Below, piece after piece: positions 1-6,840 of a stretch of DNA of 9,438 bases. This DNA is from Alphaproteobacteria bacterium (GTDB lineage: Bacteria; Pseudomonadota; Alphaproteobacteria; M2410). The stretch is taken from the NCBI GenBank assembly GCA_021774955.1, contig JAJFIN010000064.1, positions 1-9,438 of the forward strand, read 5' to 3'. The notes under the pieces are model-generated. The model had not been told where the DNA came from and did not search any database. It worked only from the letters and a program-made list of their open reading frames with translations. Each line of letters begins with the position of its first letter. Positions within the stretch are counted from its first letter, which is position 1. The translations under genes and the position numbers were made by a program.

Positions 1-406
1 ATCCGCCTTGTTTCTTCATGGCTTCGATCCCCAACTGACAACCCAAATAGACGCTATCTAAGTTTACCGCCATGGTCTTACGCCAGATTTCATCTGTCGT
101 CTCCAGAATGTCTGCGGTAATAACGATACCAGCATTGTTGACGAGAATGTCAAGTTGACCAAACCGCTCCAGAGTTTTGCCAATCGCATTTTCCCAAGAG
201 GCTCGCTCGACCACATCATGAGGCACAAACAAAGCTGACCCTCCGGTTTCATTTATTTGATCGGCAACGCCTCGTCCTTGCTCTTCGTTAATGTCAGTGA
301 TGACGACATTTGCACCCTCGCGTGCCAGCATATTTGCGGCCGCGGCACCCAAACCGCGTGCCGCGCCTGTCACAAGCGCTACTTTTCCTTCAACCCGTCC
401 AGTCAT
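1..406 (-). CDS. Short-chain dehydrogenase/reductase (SDR), N-terminal part, cut by window edge
   Basis: Classical SDR oxidoreductase using NAD(H) or NADP(H); the substrate cannot be told from this part. The visible 135 residues hold the Rossmann half: cofactor motif TGAARGLG at residues 13-20, an acidic residue after the second strand (D38 in ITDIN, which in this family usually favours NAD over NADP), D64-V65 at the adenine pocket, the NNAG motif at 90-93, and N115 at the position of the catalytic-tetrad Asn. The Ser-Tyr-Lys part lies beyond position 1, so the gene is partial because of the window, not visibly broken. The start is ATG at 406-404, preceded by GGAG at a 6-base spacing; the ATG four bases upstream runs into a stop after six codons. 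It is divergent from fumC. It resembles 3-oxoacyl-ACP reductase, steroid or glucose dehydrogenase types equally. The family call is firm, the substrate unknown. Confidence 0.93.
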   Translation of the reverse strand, partial: MTGRVEGKVALVTGAARGLGAAAANMLAREGANVVITDINEEQGRGVADQINETGGSALFVPHDVVERASWENAIGKTLERFGQLDILVNNAGIVITADILETTDEIWRKTMAVNLDSVYLGCQLGIEAMKKQGG

Positions 407-491
407 TCATTGCTCCACCAAATTTACTTGTTCAAACGGTTAATTTAGATCAATCATATCCGACCATCTCCGATGCAGCTTACTCAAAAGG

Positions 492-522
492 GATGATGTT
501 GTATTAATTGCCCAAAATCATC
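492..522. promoter_or_regulatory. Imperfect dyad in the SDR/fumC divergent region (candidate operator)
   Basis: Two arms, GATGATgTTG (492-501) and CAAaATCATC (513-522), pair at nine of ten positions around an 11-base AT-rich centre. The dyad sits between two divergent genes, 75 bases or less from the fumC start codon and just upstream of the best -35-like hexamer, which suits a regulator site. It could equally be a chance repeat. No regulator family is assigned. Confidence 0.3.
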
Positions 523-553
523 TTGCAACAAAACCACCAGCTCGTGCTAAATA
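523..553 (+). promoter_or_regulatory. Weak candidate promoter for fumC
   Basis: TTGCAA at 523-528 could be a -35 element, with TAAATA at 548-553 (19-base spacer) or CTAAAT at 547-552 (18-base spacer) as -10. The match to sigma-70 consensus is modest and the spacing slightly long. It is listed because it is the best candidate between the dyad and the fumC start; the leader would be about 28 bases. Confidence 0.25.
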
Positions 554-587
554 CGTTGTCAATATCCATCTTCAAAAGGCCTCCCTC

Positions 588-1982
588 ATGACCGAGACCC
601 GAACGGAAACCGATTCCTTTGGCCCTCTAGAAGTTCCAAGTGACAAATATTGGGGTGCCCAAACACAGCGCTCCCTCGGTAACTTTAAAATTGGCGGCGA
701 AATAATGCCCGCTCCACTCGTGCGCGCCCTGGGCATAGTGAAATGCTCAGCTGCACTGGCAAACATGGCGCTCGACAATCTGGACGAAACGACCGGCAAG
801 GCAATTGTCACAGCCGCACAAGAGGTGATCGACGGTAAATTGGATGACAATTTTCCTTTGGTCGTTTGGCAAACCGGTTCGGGCACCCAATCGAACATGA
901 ATGCCAATGAAGTTATTTCAAATCGTGCCATTGAGCTTCTTGGTGGTTCAATGGGCACCAAGGATCCGGTTCATCCCAACGATCATTGCAACCGGTCACA
1001 ATCTTCAAACGATACTTTTCCAACTGCCATGCACATTGCTGCCGCAGAAGAAGTAACAAGAAAACTAATTCCTGCACTCAACCACCTTCATCAAGCCCTT
1101 GAAGCTAAGGCTGGAGCTTGGCAGGACATTATCAAGATTGGCCGCACCCATTGCCAGGATGCAACTCCTCTAACGCTGGGTCAGGAGTTTTCCGGATACA
1201 CCACACAAATCGGCTACGGCATCGAGCGCATCAAATTGGCCATGCCGCGCATGTTGCAACTTGCGCAGGGCGGCACGGCAGTCGGCACTGGTCTTAACGC
1301 CAAACCGGGTTTTGCCGAAAAATTTGCCGAAGAAGTCGCAAAGATTGCCGGCCTTTCCTTCGTAACGGCCGAGAACAAATTCGAGGCGCTCGCCGCCCAC
1401 GATGCACTTGTTGAAATGTCAGGCGCACTTAATACAGTTGCAACGAGCCTCTACAAGATCGCGAACGACATTCGCCTATTGGGGTCAGGCCCGCGCTCAG
1501 GCCTTGGCGAATTGAGCCTGCCTGAAAACGAACCCGGATCATCTATTATGCCGGGTAAAGTCAACCCCACCCAATGCGAAGCTCTGACTATGGTTTGTGC
1601 CCAAGTAATGGGCAACCACACAACGATAACCTTCGCTGGTAGCCAAGGGCACTTTGAGCTGAATGTGTTTAAGCCGGTGATGGTTTATAATCTCCTGCAA
1701 TCCATCCGGCTTATCGCCGATGCCAGCGTTAGCTTCACGGACAATTGTGTTGTTGGCATTGAACCCAATTTGGATCACATCGAAGCGCTCATGAGCAGAT
1801 CCCTTATGTTGGTGACAGCACTGGCGCCGAAAATTGGTTACGACAACGCAACTAAGGTCGCAAAAACCGCTCACAAAAACGGAACAACATTGCGCGAAGA
1901 AGCTGTCAAACTTGGCTTTGTCAGCGAAGCTGAATTTGATGCGATTGTACGCCCTGAAGATATGATCGGGCCCAAAAAATAG
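588..1982 (+). CDS. fumC: Class II fumarate hydratase (fumarase C)
   Basis: Cytosolic, iron-independent fumarase that reversibly hydrates fumarate to L-malate in the TCA cycle, working as a homotetramer. The 464 residues match the usual family length and the numbering coincides with E. coli FumC: active-site loop GSGTQSNMN at 97-105 (T100), SSN at 139-141, GRTHCQDATP at 185-194 with catalytic H188, and the superfamily signature GSSIMPGKVNP at 317-327 with catalytic S318 in the mobile loop plus K324 and N326. All key residues are present, so the enzyme should be active. The start ATG follows AAAAGG (574-579) at 8 bases and gives the normal N-terminus (TRTETDSFGPLEVP). It is probably the first gene of a plus-strand cluster, with the RHH gene 19 bp downstream. 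The SS-x-MPGKxNP signature is shared with aspartase and argininosuccinate lyase, but the full-length similarity is to FumC. Confidence 0.98.
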   Translation: MTETRTETDSFGPLEVPSDKYWGAQTQRSLGNFKIGGEIMPAPLVRALGIVKCSAALANMALDNLDETTGKAIVTAAQEVIDGKLDDNFPLVVWQTGSGTQSNMNANEVISNRAIELLGGSMGTKDPVHPNDHCNRSQSSNDTFPTAMHIAAAEEVTRKLIPALNHLHQALEAKAGAWQDIIKIGRTHCQDATPLTLGQEFSGYTTQIGYGIERIKLAMPRMLQLAQGGTAVGTGLNAKPGFAEKFAEEVAKIAGLSFVTAENKFEALAAHDALVEMSGALNTVATSLYKIANDIRLLGSGPRSGLGELSLPENEPGSSIMPGKVNPTQCEALTMVCAQVMGNHTTITFAGSQGHFELNVFKPVMVYNLLQSIRLIADASVSFTDNCVVGIEPNLDHIEALMSRSLMLVTALAPKIGYDNATKVAKTAHKNGTTLREEAVKLGFVSEAEFDAIVRPEDMIGPKK

Positions 1983-2001
1983 AAAAAGAAAAGATCAAAG
2001 C

Positions 2002-2277
2002 ATGCCGCGGCCGGTAAAACGATCTGTAACCCTTGCTGGCCATCGCACCAGTATCACTCTTGAAGAAGAGTTTTGGGATGCTTTGAATGACATCGCTCAA
2101 GAACGCAATCAATCCGTAAGCAGCATCATTTGCGAATTGGATGAAGCACGCGCCCTTGGGGACGAACTTGCAAGCGGGCTTTCGAGTGCCGTTCGCCTGT
2201 TCGTCCTGCAAACATTTCGTGACCGGATTGAACGCGCCGGTCCACTCCAAAACCAACCAGAAGGCGATACACCATGA
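2002..2277 (+). CDS. Small ribbon-helix-helix domain protein (RHH_4 type)
   Basis: A 91-residue protein. The segment KRSVTLAGHRTSITLEEEFW (6-25), then a helix to about residue 35, a turn, and a second helix starting at SVSSIICELDEAR (38-50), fit the RHH_4 family (PF13467, recalled from memory), which is typical of alphaproteobacteria. Ribbon-helix-helix proteins bind DNA as dimers through the beta strand, but this subfamily has no well-established target, so a regulatory role is inferred. A further helix, ASGLSSAVRLFVLQTFRDRI (57-76), could help dimerisation. It lies 19 bp after fumC and its stop overlaps the start of the next SDR gene (ATGA), so it is probably translated from the same message. 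The ribosome site is poor (purine-rich AAAGAAAAGATCAAAG, no GGAG), suggesting low expression or dependence on fumC translation. No toxin partner is adjacent, which argues against an antitoxin. Confidence 0.85.
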   Translation: MPRPVKRSVTLAGHRTSITLEEEFWDALNDIAQERNQSVSSIICELDEARALGDELASGLSSAVRLFVLQTFRDRIERAGPLQNQPEGDTP

Positions 2278-3080
2278 CGCAAATCGACACCTCCAAGGGC
2301 CTAGCAGTTATCACCGGTGCTGGTGATGGGATTGGCCGCGCTGCAGCTCTGGAACTTACTCAGCATGGTTATCAAATTGCTGTACTGGACATCCGTAATG
2401 ATGCCGTCCATGAGACAGTAACGCTCATAGAGAAAAACGATGGCAAAGCGATTGGATACGAATGTGATATCAGTGATCCTGACAATGTTGCCACATGTGC
2501 AGAAGCGATTTCCAAACATGGCCCGGTGACCTTGTTCTGGGCTAATGCCGGATTGGGTACGGCAGGCGGTGTCCTGAGCGCAAAAAGATCGGGATTGGAA
2601 TGGATGTATGCCGTCAATCTCTGGGGTACGATTGATACTTGCCGCGCATTCATCCCTGCTATGATCGAGTCGGGCCAACCCGGACAAGTCGTGTTCACGG
2701 CATCGAGCGCTTGCTTGGGCCAAATCGAACGGAATGGCGCCTACGCCGCCTCCAAATATGCTTTTTGGGGATTGGCAGAAGCACTCCGCGGAGAGTTGCT
2801 GGAAACTTCCCTTTCAGTGTCGATAGTTTACCCCGGCCTCGTCAACACACAGATCTGGAACGGCGCCCGAGCACGTCCTGAACGGTTTGGCGGGCCCCGG
2901 CATGCACCAGAGGACGCGGGTACTTATTGGCAGCAAGGCCTGGATGTAAATGAAGTTGCCAAAGCTGCAGTCGATGGCGTGTTGGCAAACAATCCCTACA
3001 TCGTTGTCCCCTACAAAGACACTAATGAACGGTTTGAAAAACATCGCGACGCATTGTTGAGCGGATTCCCCGCGACGTAA
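2274..3080 (+). CDS. Short-chain dehydrogenase/reductase (SDR), complete
   Basis: Cytosolic NAD(P)-dependent oxidoreductase of the classical SDR type, 268 residues. The cofactor motif TGAGDGIG lies at 14-21, an acidic residue at D39 (VLDIR) points to NAD, a variant NAG motif (WANAG) is at 89-93, and the catalytic tetrad is complete: N115, S144, Y157 and K161 (YAASK at 157-161). The PG turn (187-188) and NTQIW after it are the usual substrate-loop start. The substrate is unknown; the C-terminal loop (about 195-220) is rich in Arg, Gly and Pro. The start ATG overlaps the RHH stop by 4 bp and is preceded by AGAAGG (2259-2264), 9 bases upstream, so translational coupling is likely. This gene is not a recent copy of the SDR at 1-406: the two differ in most residues outside the motifs. 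Its link to fumarase is positional only. Confidence 0.95.
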   Translation: MTQIDTSKGLAVITGAGDGIGRAAALELTQHGYQIAVLDIRNDAVHETVTLIEKNDGKAIGYECDISDPDNVATCAEAISKHGPVTLFWANAGLGTAGGVLSAKRSGLEWMYAVNLWGTIDTCRAFIPAMIESGQPGQVVFTASSACLGQIERNGAYAASKYAFWGLAEALRGELLETSLSVSIVYPGLVNTQIWNGARARPERFGGPRHAPEDAGTYWQQGLDVNEVAKAAVDGVLANNPYIVVPYKDTNERFEKHRDALLSGFPAT

Positions 3081-3108
3081 AATTCGATTGCGGATTAAAT
3101 TTCACGTC
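3074..3108. terminator. Imperfect inverted repeat between convergent genes, possible transcription end
   Basis: GACGTaAAATT (3074-3084) pairs with AATTTcACGTC (3098-3108) at ten of eleven positions around a 13-base loop. It overlaps the last codons and stop of the SDR gene and ends 15 bases before the stop of the convergent AsmA-family gene. The stem is AT-rich and there is no clear T-run on either side, so it is a weak candidate for a bidirectional terminator, not a typical one. Confidence 0.3.
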
Positions 3109-3122
3109 TGATATTTACTTGC

Positions 3123-6100
3123 TTAAGGCGGTGTAGGAGCAGTTCCCTCTTGCTCTCGAAGAAGCTGCTGCAGCGCTTCCGGTAAATCTTGCTCACCAAT
3201 AGTGCTTTGAGAGGGTTGAGCATCTGGAAACCGAGAAACAATCTCGGCCTCAAGATCGTTTAAATTCCATTGCCTCACAGTCGACCATATAGGACCAGAC
3301 ACCGAGAGGCCGACAGGCGGTAACGTGGAATCGCCATCTACATTAATCGTCGCATTGCCGCCCAGCGTTCGGGCTCCCAGATCAAATCGACCTTGCGCCG
3401 CTAAATCACCTCCCACCATATCAGATTGCAAATTCACAATGTCCATATATCCATCGGTGATGGTAAACCGTGCGTCAAATTTTGAAAAGCGCGTACGTCC
3501 ACCAGATAAGCTTTCATCGGCCGCAAATCTAACCGAACTCGGCGTTCGCGCCTGCGCTATCGCTGAGTTAAATCCAGCAAGATCAAAACCCTCCATTGCA
3601 CCTTGAGTTGAGCCCACTTCAATCAACCCCGAAAGTGTTGAGACAAGCCCAAAGGGGCTCTGTCCCGTCGCCGTCAAGTTGATGTTCACTTTGCCTTGTC
3701 CTGATACGGCAGGGTTGCCAAACAGAAATGCACTCGCTTTGTTCAAGGACACATTCTCACCAATCAGCGCAATCTTTGCGTTGGCAAGACCAGCCCCTAA
3801 ACCCAAGGCTCCGCTCCCGGTCCATTCACCACCCCACAGTTTGAGCCCTAAATTGTGAACCTCCATCGCACTGTTCTCGAACGCACCGAGCGCACGAAAC
3901 GCTTCAACGGATTGCCCATGAAACGAAGTATTCGCTAGATTAAGATCAAAACTACCCGTTAGCGCCGGCGGCAATGAGGATTTGAACCGAACGGTGGACC
4001 ATGCGCGGCCTCGATCATGAAGTGTCCACATTTTTCTATCAACAAAGTCACTTAAATCGATATTGTTCCCAGTCAGAGCAAACAACAAAACCGATGCTGC
4101 TCGATTTGACTGATATTCTAAGTTGCCCGCAAGCATCTGTTCGCCAACAGAAACCTGCATCTCAGACAAAATAAAATTTGAAGGCGTCAACGCAATTTCC
4201 GAAGTCGCTGTTAGTGGAGCAAGGGTTGTCTTGTCAGCTGTATAGGGAATATTGAATAGCTTCATAAATGGAACCGCATCAAACGCATCCGCCGCAAGTC
4301 GCCCCTGGATGTCGTAACCATGGGCCAATCGACCCATCTGCCCGCGCAAATATAAATCCGCCCCGGCCAGTCTTCCGGTAAACTCAAGCACTGCTGGCTC
4401 TGAACGTTGCCAGAAAATCTGCCCCCCTTGAATTGTTCCTGTTAGATCAAAATTTCCTAACGATCCGGTTGCTGTTAGATCGGCCTCGCCCTTATTAAAG
4501 TGCGCCTTACCCGCAAGACGAGATTGTTTGTCGCCGGCACAAACCTGCGAAAGGAGCGACTTGCCTAAACTTTCAGCACACAAAAACACTCCAGCCAATG
4601 AATAGGAAACGTCTCCATCCATAGAGCCTGTCGGATTCACAGACAATGTACCTTTCAAGTCCGCGTCGAACTCACCTTTTCGAGTAAGCGTAAATTTTTC
4701 AATATCCGCACGTCCGGCCTGAAGCTTCATTTTGATATTGGCAGCGGCGTTTGTGACACCAAACCCCGTTAGAAATTCAGTTGAAATATCCAAGTTCGCA
4801 TCAAAGCCATTGAGAAACGAACCCAAAGATTTCAGATCACTCTTGATCCCATGCCCCGTTAAATTTAGTGCGTTTGCTGTCATTCGAGCGCTAAAGGAAA
4901 GTCGCTTCGACCTCGCGCGAATAAAGTCACCTTGGGCCTTAATTCGGTCGAGCGTGGCAGATACCGACGAAAGATGCACAGCTTCTTCACTCACCGACAT
5001 ATCACCTGTCAGGGCAAAATTCCGAAGACGGTTTTGTGGAACGTTGCCAACTTCCAGACCCAGCCATTTAAAAAGGCTTCGTGCATTCTGGCTTTCAAGC
5101 GTAACACTCCCTTCGATCGGCATTTGTGCGTTTTCACTTCGCTCCAAACTAAACGCCGTCCCACCAGGAAGGTTTGCGTTGGCTGCCATCAGAAGCGGTT
5201 TCGTTTCTGAGATCTGCATACGGACATCAATATCTTCAAGCAGGCCATCATTGTATTTGGCTTTTTCGCTGGCGATAGCCAAACGAATATCCACAGGTTT
5301 TAAACCAGTATCTCTGCTTATTTCGTCGCTTGTTTGATCACCGGCTCGTCCTCGAATTGGTTTCCCAGAAGTCAGTTCATCCAAATCGATCATTTGGCCC
5401 TTGAACGAAACTTCCCCTTTTACCGTTTCCCCAAGCGTGATTTGAGCATTCGTCTGGCCTACGGACTGGCCAATAGATAGGTCAAGATTGATGGCTGAGA
5501 AATCATCGCCGGTCAGAATAATACCGCCTTCAGCACTTATCGGCAGCGTAATCTGCTTCCGCCCCATAAGATCGTTCAGATCGATATTCGCAAGCCGCGA
5601 CAAGTCGGTAAGCACTTGCTCAGTTTGGTTCGCCTGCAATTTCATTCTGCCAGAGACCTGACGCGCCTCACCTTCATTCAATACAAAACCATTGAGTGAA
5701 AACTGTGTACCAAATTCATCGCCGGAAGCTTCTAGCGTCAACGGGATTGGTCGTGCGCTATCGATGCGACCAAGCTTGGCCTCAATATCAAAAGAACGGC
5801 CGAGAATTGCAACACGGCCTATACCTTCAAATGGTCCAACCAACGAAGCAACCGCTAGAGTGGCATTTTCCACAATTGCTGACCAATGCTCGTCTGATGC
5901 ATGATCAGAAAACGTTATAGATAGATCGTCTACGGACAAATTATCAACGCGGACATCTTGGATAGCACCTGCTAATAATCGACCCACACGGTCTCTGGTT
6001 GACGGAGTTTTTTCATTTTCATCCAAATTTTCGGCCACCAGCGCCCAGTTGGCCGTACCGTCTTCACCACGTTCTAGATCTAATTGGGCACCTTCAAGAT

Positions 6101-6440
6101 AGAAGGAGGTAACCTGTACCTGGCCGCGAAGGAGAGGGGTCAATTCAAGCTGGCTATCAATGCGATCGACGCTCAGAAAAGTCGCGCGCTCGGCACCTTC
6201 CGTATTCGCAACAGAAACCTCAGCGAGGCTCAACGCCGGTCGCGGCAATATGGTGAATGCAACGTCACCTTCAATTTTAACCTCACGCCCCAGTGCATCT
6301 CCAGCGGCTTTGGCAATTTGGTCCCGATAGGTGTTCCAGTTGATAAAACCAGGCGCGATAAGAACAATCGCCACCAAGGCAACCAGCACAAACCCAACAA
6401 ATATTAGGAAACGACCCACTCTAACCCCAACTCTTCTCAT
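3123..6440 (-). CDS. AsmA-family envelope protein, large
   Basis: A 1105-residue protein anchored in the inner membrane with nearly all its length in the periplasm. Residues 10-32 form one hydrophobic membrane segment after a basic N-terminus (RRVGVRVGR), which sets the N-in orientation. The AsmA N-terminal domain follows: NWNTYRDQIAKAAGDALGRE (34-53), then KIEGDV, LPRPALSL and VSVANTEGA (to about 83), LTPLLRGQVQV (100-110) and a GTANWAL motif near 128-134. The middle is repetitive beta-rich sequence, as expected for a groove-like lipid-binding fold. The C-terminal part around MEGFDLAGFN (from 949) to about 1060 matches the AsmA_2 region. The tail is Pro-rich. In E. coli, relatives (TamB, YhdP, YdbH, AsmA) move phospholipid between membranes or affect outer-membrane assembly; which role applies here is not decidable. 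The start is preceded by GGGGTGA. It is monocistronic in this window, convergent with the SDR and divergent from the DUF4169 gene. Confidence 0.92.
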   Translation of the reverse strand: MRRVGVRVGRFLIFVGFVLVALVAIVLIAPGFINWNTYRDQIAKAAGDALGREVKIEGDVAFTILPRPALSLAEVSVANTEGAERATFLSVDRIDSQLELTPLLRGQVQVTSFYLEGAQLDLERGEDGTANWALVAENLDENEKTPSTRDRVGRLLAGAIQDVRVDNLSVDDLSITFSDHASDEHWSAIVENATLAVASLVGPFEGIGRVAILGRSFDIEAKLGRIDSARPIPLTLEASGDEFGTQFSLNGFVLNEGEARQVSGRMKLQANQTEQVLTDLSRLANIDLNDLMGRKQITLPISAEGGIILTGDDFSAINLDLSIGQSVGQTNAQITLGETVKGEVSFKGQMIDLDELTSGKPIRGRAGDQTSDEISRDTGLKPVDIRLAIASEKAKYNDGLLEDIDVRMQISETKPLLMAANANLPGGTAFSLERSENAQMPIEGSVTLESQNARSLFKWLGLEVGNVPQNRLRNFALTGDMSVSEEAVHLSSVSATLDRIKAQGDFIRARSKRLSFSARMTANALNLTGHGIKSDLKSLGSFLNGFDANLDISTEFLTGFGVTNAAANIKMKLQAGRADIEKFTLTRKGEFDADLKGTLSVNPTGSMDGDVSYSLAGVFLCAESLGKSLLSQVCAGDKQSRLAGKAHFNKGEADLTATGSLGNFDLTGTIQGGQIFWQRSEPAVLEFTGRLAGADLYLRGQMGRLAHGYDIQGRLAADAFDAVPFMKLFNIPYTADKTTLAPLTATSEIALTPSNFILSEMQVSVGEQMLAGNLEYQSNRAASVLLFALTGNNIDLSDFVDRKMWTLHDRGRAWSTVRFKSSLPPALTGSFDLNLANTSFHGQSVEAFRALGAFENSAMEVHNLGLKLWGGEWTGSGALGLGAGLANAKIALIGENVSLNKASAFLFGNPAVSGQGKVNINLTATGQSPFGLVSTLSGLIEVGSTQGAMEGFDLAGFNSAIAQARTPSSVRFAADESLSGGRTRFSKFDARFTITDGYMDIVNLQSDMVGGDLAAQGRFDLGARTLGGNATINVDGDSTLPPVGLSVSGPIWSTVRQWNLNDLEAEIVSRFPDAQPSQSTIGEQDLPEALQQLLREQEGTAPTPP

Positions 6441-6494
6441 TCACCCCGCAGGCCGACATTGCCATGTGATGCAAATCCTGTGCAAACATCTATT

Positions 6495-6510
6495 TCCCGC
6501 TATAGTACAG
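6495..6510. promoter_or_regulatory. Candidate shared -10 element of divergent promoters (CTATAG)
   Basis: TATAGT at 6501-6506 is a good -10 hexamer for the plus-strand DUF4169/ClC genes. Its core CTATAG (6500-6505) is a perfect palindrome, so the minus strand also reads TATAG toward the AsmA-family gene. The -35 candidates are weak: CTGTGC (6478-6483, 17-base spacer) for plus; CTTGTT on the minus strand, read from about 6527, with a 16-base spacer. Start codons are 157 bp apart and no other good -10 was seen between them. Confidence 0.4.
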
Positions 6511-6523
6511 GCCAATGACAAAC

Positions 6524-6561
6524 AAGTGAGGCACTTTTGTGACCTGGGATATCGAATCCCA
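6524..6561 (+). other. Two short hairpins in the DUF4169 leader
   Basis: AAGTG-AGG-CACTT (6524-6536) and TGGGAT-ATCGA-ATCCCA (6545-6561) are perfect short inverted repeats downstream of the candidate -10 and ahead of the ribosome site at 6582-6587. The second has six pairs and a 5-base loop. They may be leader RNA structure, operator half-sites or chance; nothing matches a riboswitch I know. Confidence 0.25.
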
Positions 6562-6597
6562 TTAGACTGCGAAGACAAATCAAAGGAAAAAATATCA

Positions 6598-6804
6598 ATG
6601 GGAGACGTCATTAACCTAAATCGCGCCCGCAAACTCCGGGAAAGAAAACAAGACAAAGCAACTGCCGAGGCCAACCGCGCGTCCCATGGCCGCACGAAGG
6701 CCGAACGACAATTGTCAATCAGCGAAGAAGCCCGCACTGATGCTACCCTGGATGGGATGAAACTGGAGATCGATTCCACCAAGTCCGATGATGACAACAC
6801 CTAG
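6598..6804 (+). CDS. Small charged protein of DUF4169 type, function unknown
   Basis: A 68-residue protein with the pattern of DUF4169 (PF13770, recalled from memory): the N-terminal MGDVINLNRARKLRERK, a basic/alanine-rich helix, then ANRASHGRTKAERQLS (about 27-42), and a C-terminal segment with LDGMKLE followed by acidic residues. It has no cysteine, no membrane segment and no signal peptide, so it is probably cytosolic. The N-terminal half is strongly basic and the end is acidic (SDDDNT), which would suit nucleic-acid or protein contact, but no function is established. The start is ATG at 6598, with AAAGGA (6582-6587) 10 bases upstream. The open frame extends further upstream to 6331, but that part is antisense to the AsmA-family gene and lacks family resemblance. 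The ClC gene follows 36 bp later in the same frame and probably shares its transcript. Confidence 0.85.
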   Translation: MGDVINLNRARKLRERKQDKATAEANRASHGRTKAERQLSISEEARTDATLDGMKLEIDSTKSDDDNT

Positions 6805-6840
6805 ACACAATCCTCGCAATCCCAACGACTAGAACGACCT

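Noticed and set aside
1..406. Left SDR as a pseudogene
   Set aside because: The frame is intact to position 1 and all expected N-terminal motifs are present; it is cut only by the window edge.
459..473. Direct repeat TCCGA with 10-base spacing before the left SDR
   Set aside because: Five-base repeats are too short to distinguish from chance, and no -35/-10 pair for the SDR was convincing nearby.
572..961. A 129-codon minus-strand open frame over the start of fumC
   Set aside because: It is antisense to the conserved fumC coding sequence and shows no family motif.
2002..2277. RHH protein as an antitoxin
   Set aside because: No RelE/ParE- or PIN-type partner adjoins it; the neighbours are fumC and an SDR, and the sequence fits the RHH_4 subfamily better.
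4732..5337. A 201-codon plus-strand open frame inside the AsmA-family gene
   Set aside because: It is wholly antisense to a well-supported gene, its product resembles no family I know, and it has the composition of a shadow frame.
6331..6597. Upstream extension of the DUF4169 frame
   Set aside because: The first part is antisense to the AsmA-family gene and the rest covers the candidate promoter; family resemblance and a ribosome site both begin at 6598.
6441..6800. A 119-codon minus-strand frame opposite the DUF4169 gene
   Set aside because: It is antisense to the better-supported small gene, has no family motif, and would fill the divergent promoter region.
6802..6840. Possible DUF4169-ClC fusion, since both genes share a frame with one stop between them
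   Set aside because: The stop and the ClC ATG are both clear, and each product matches its own family at normal length; a single in-frame stop in a short gap is expected by chance one time in three.
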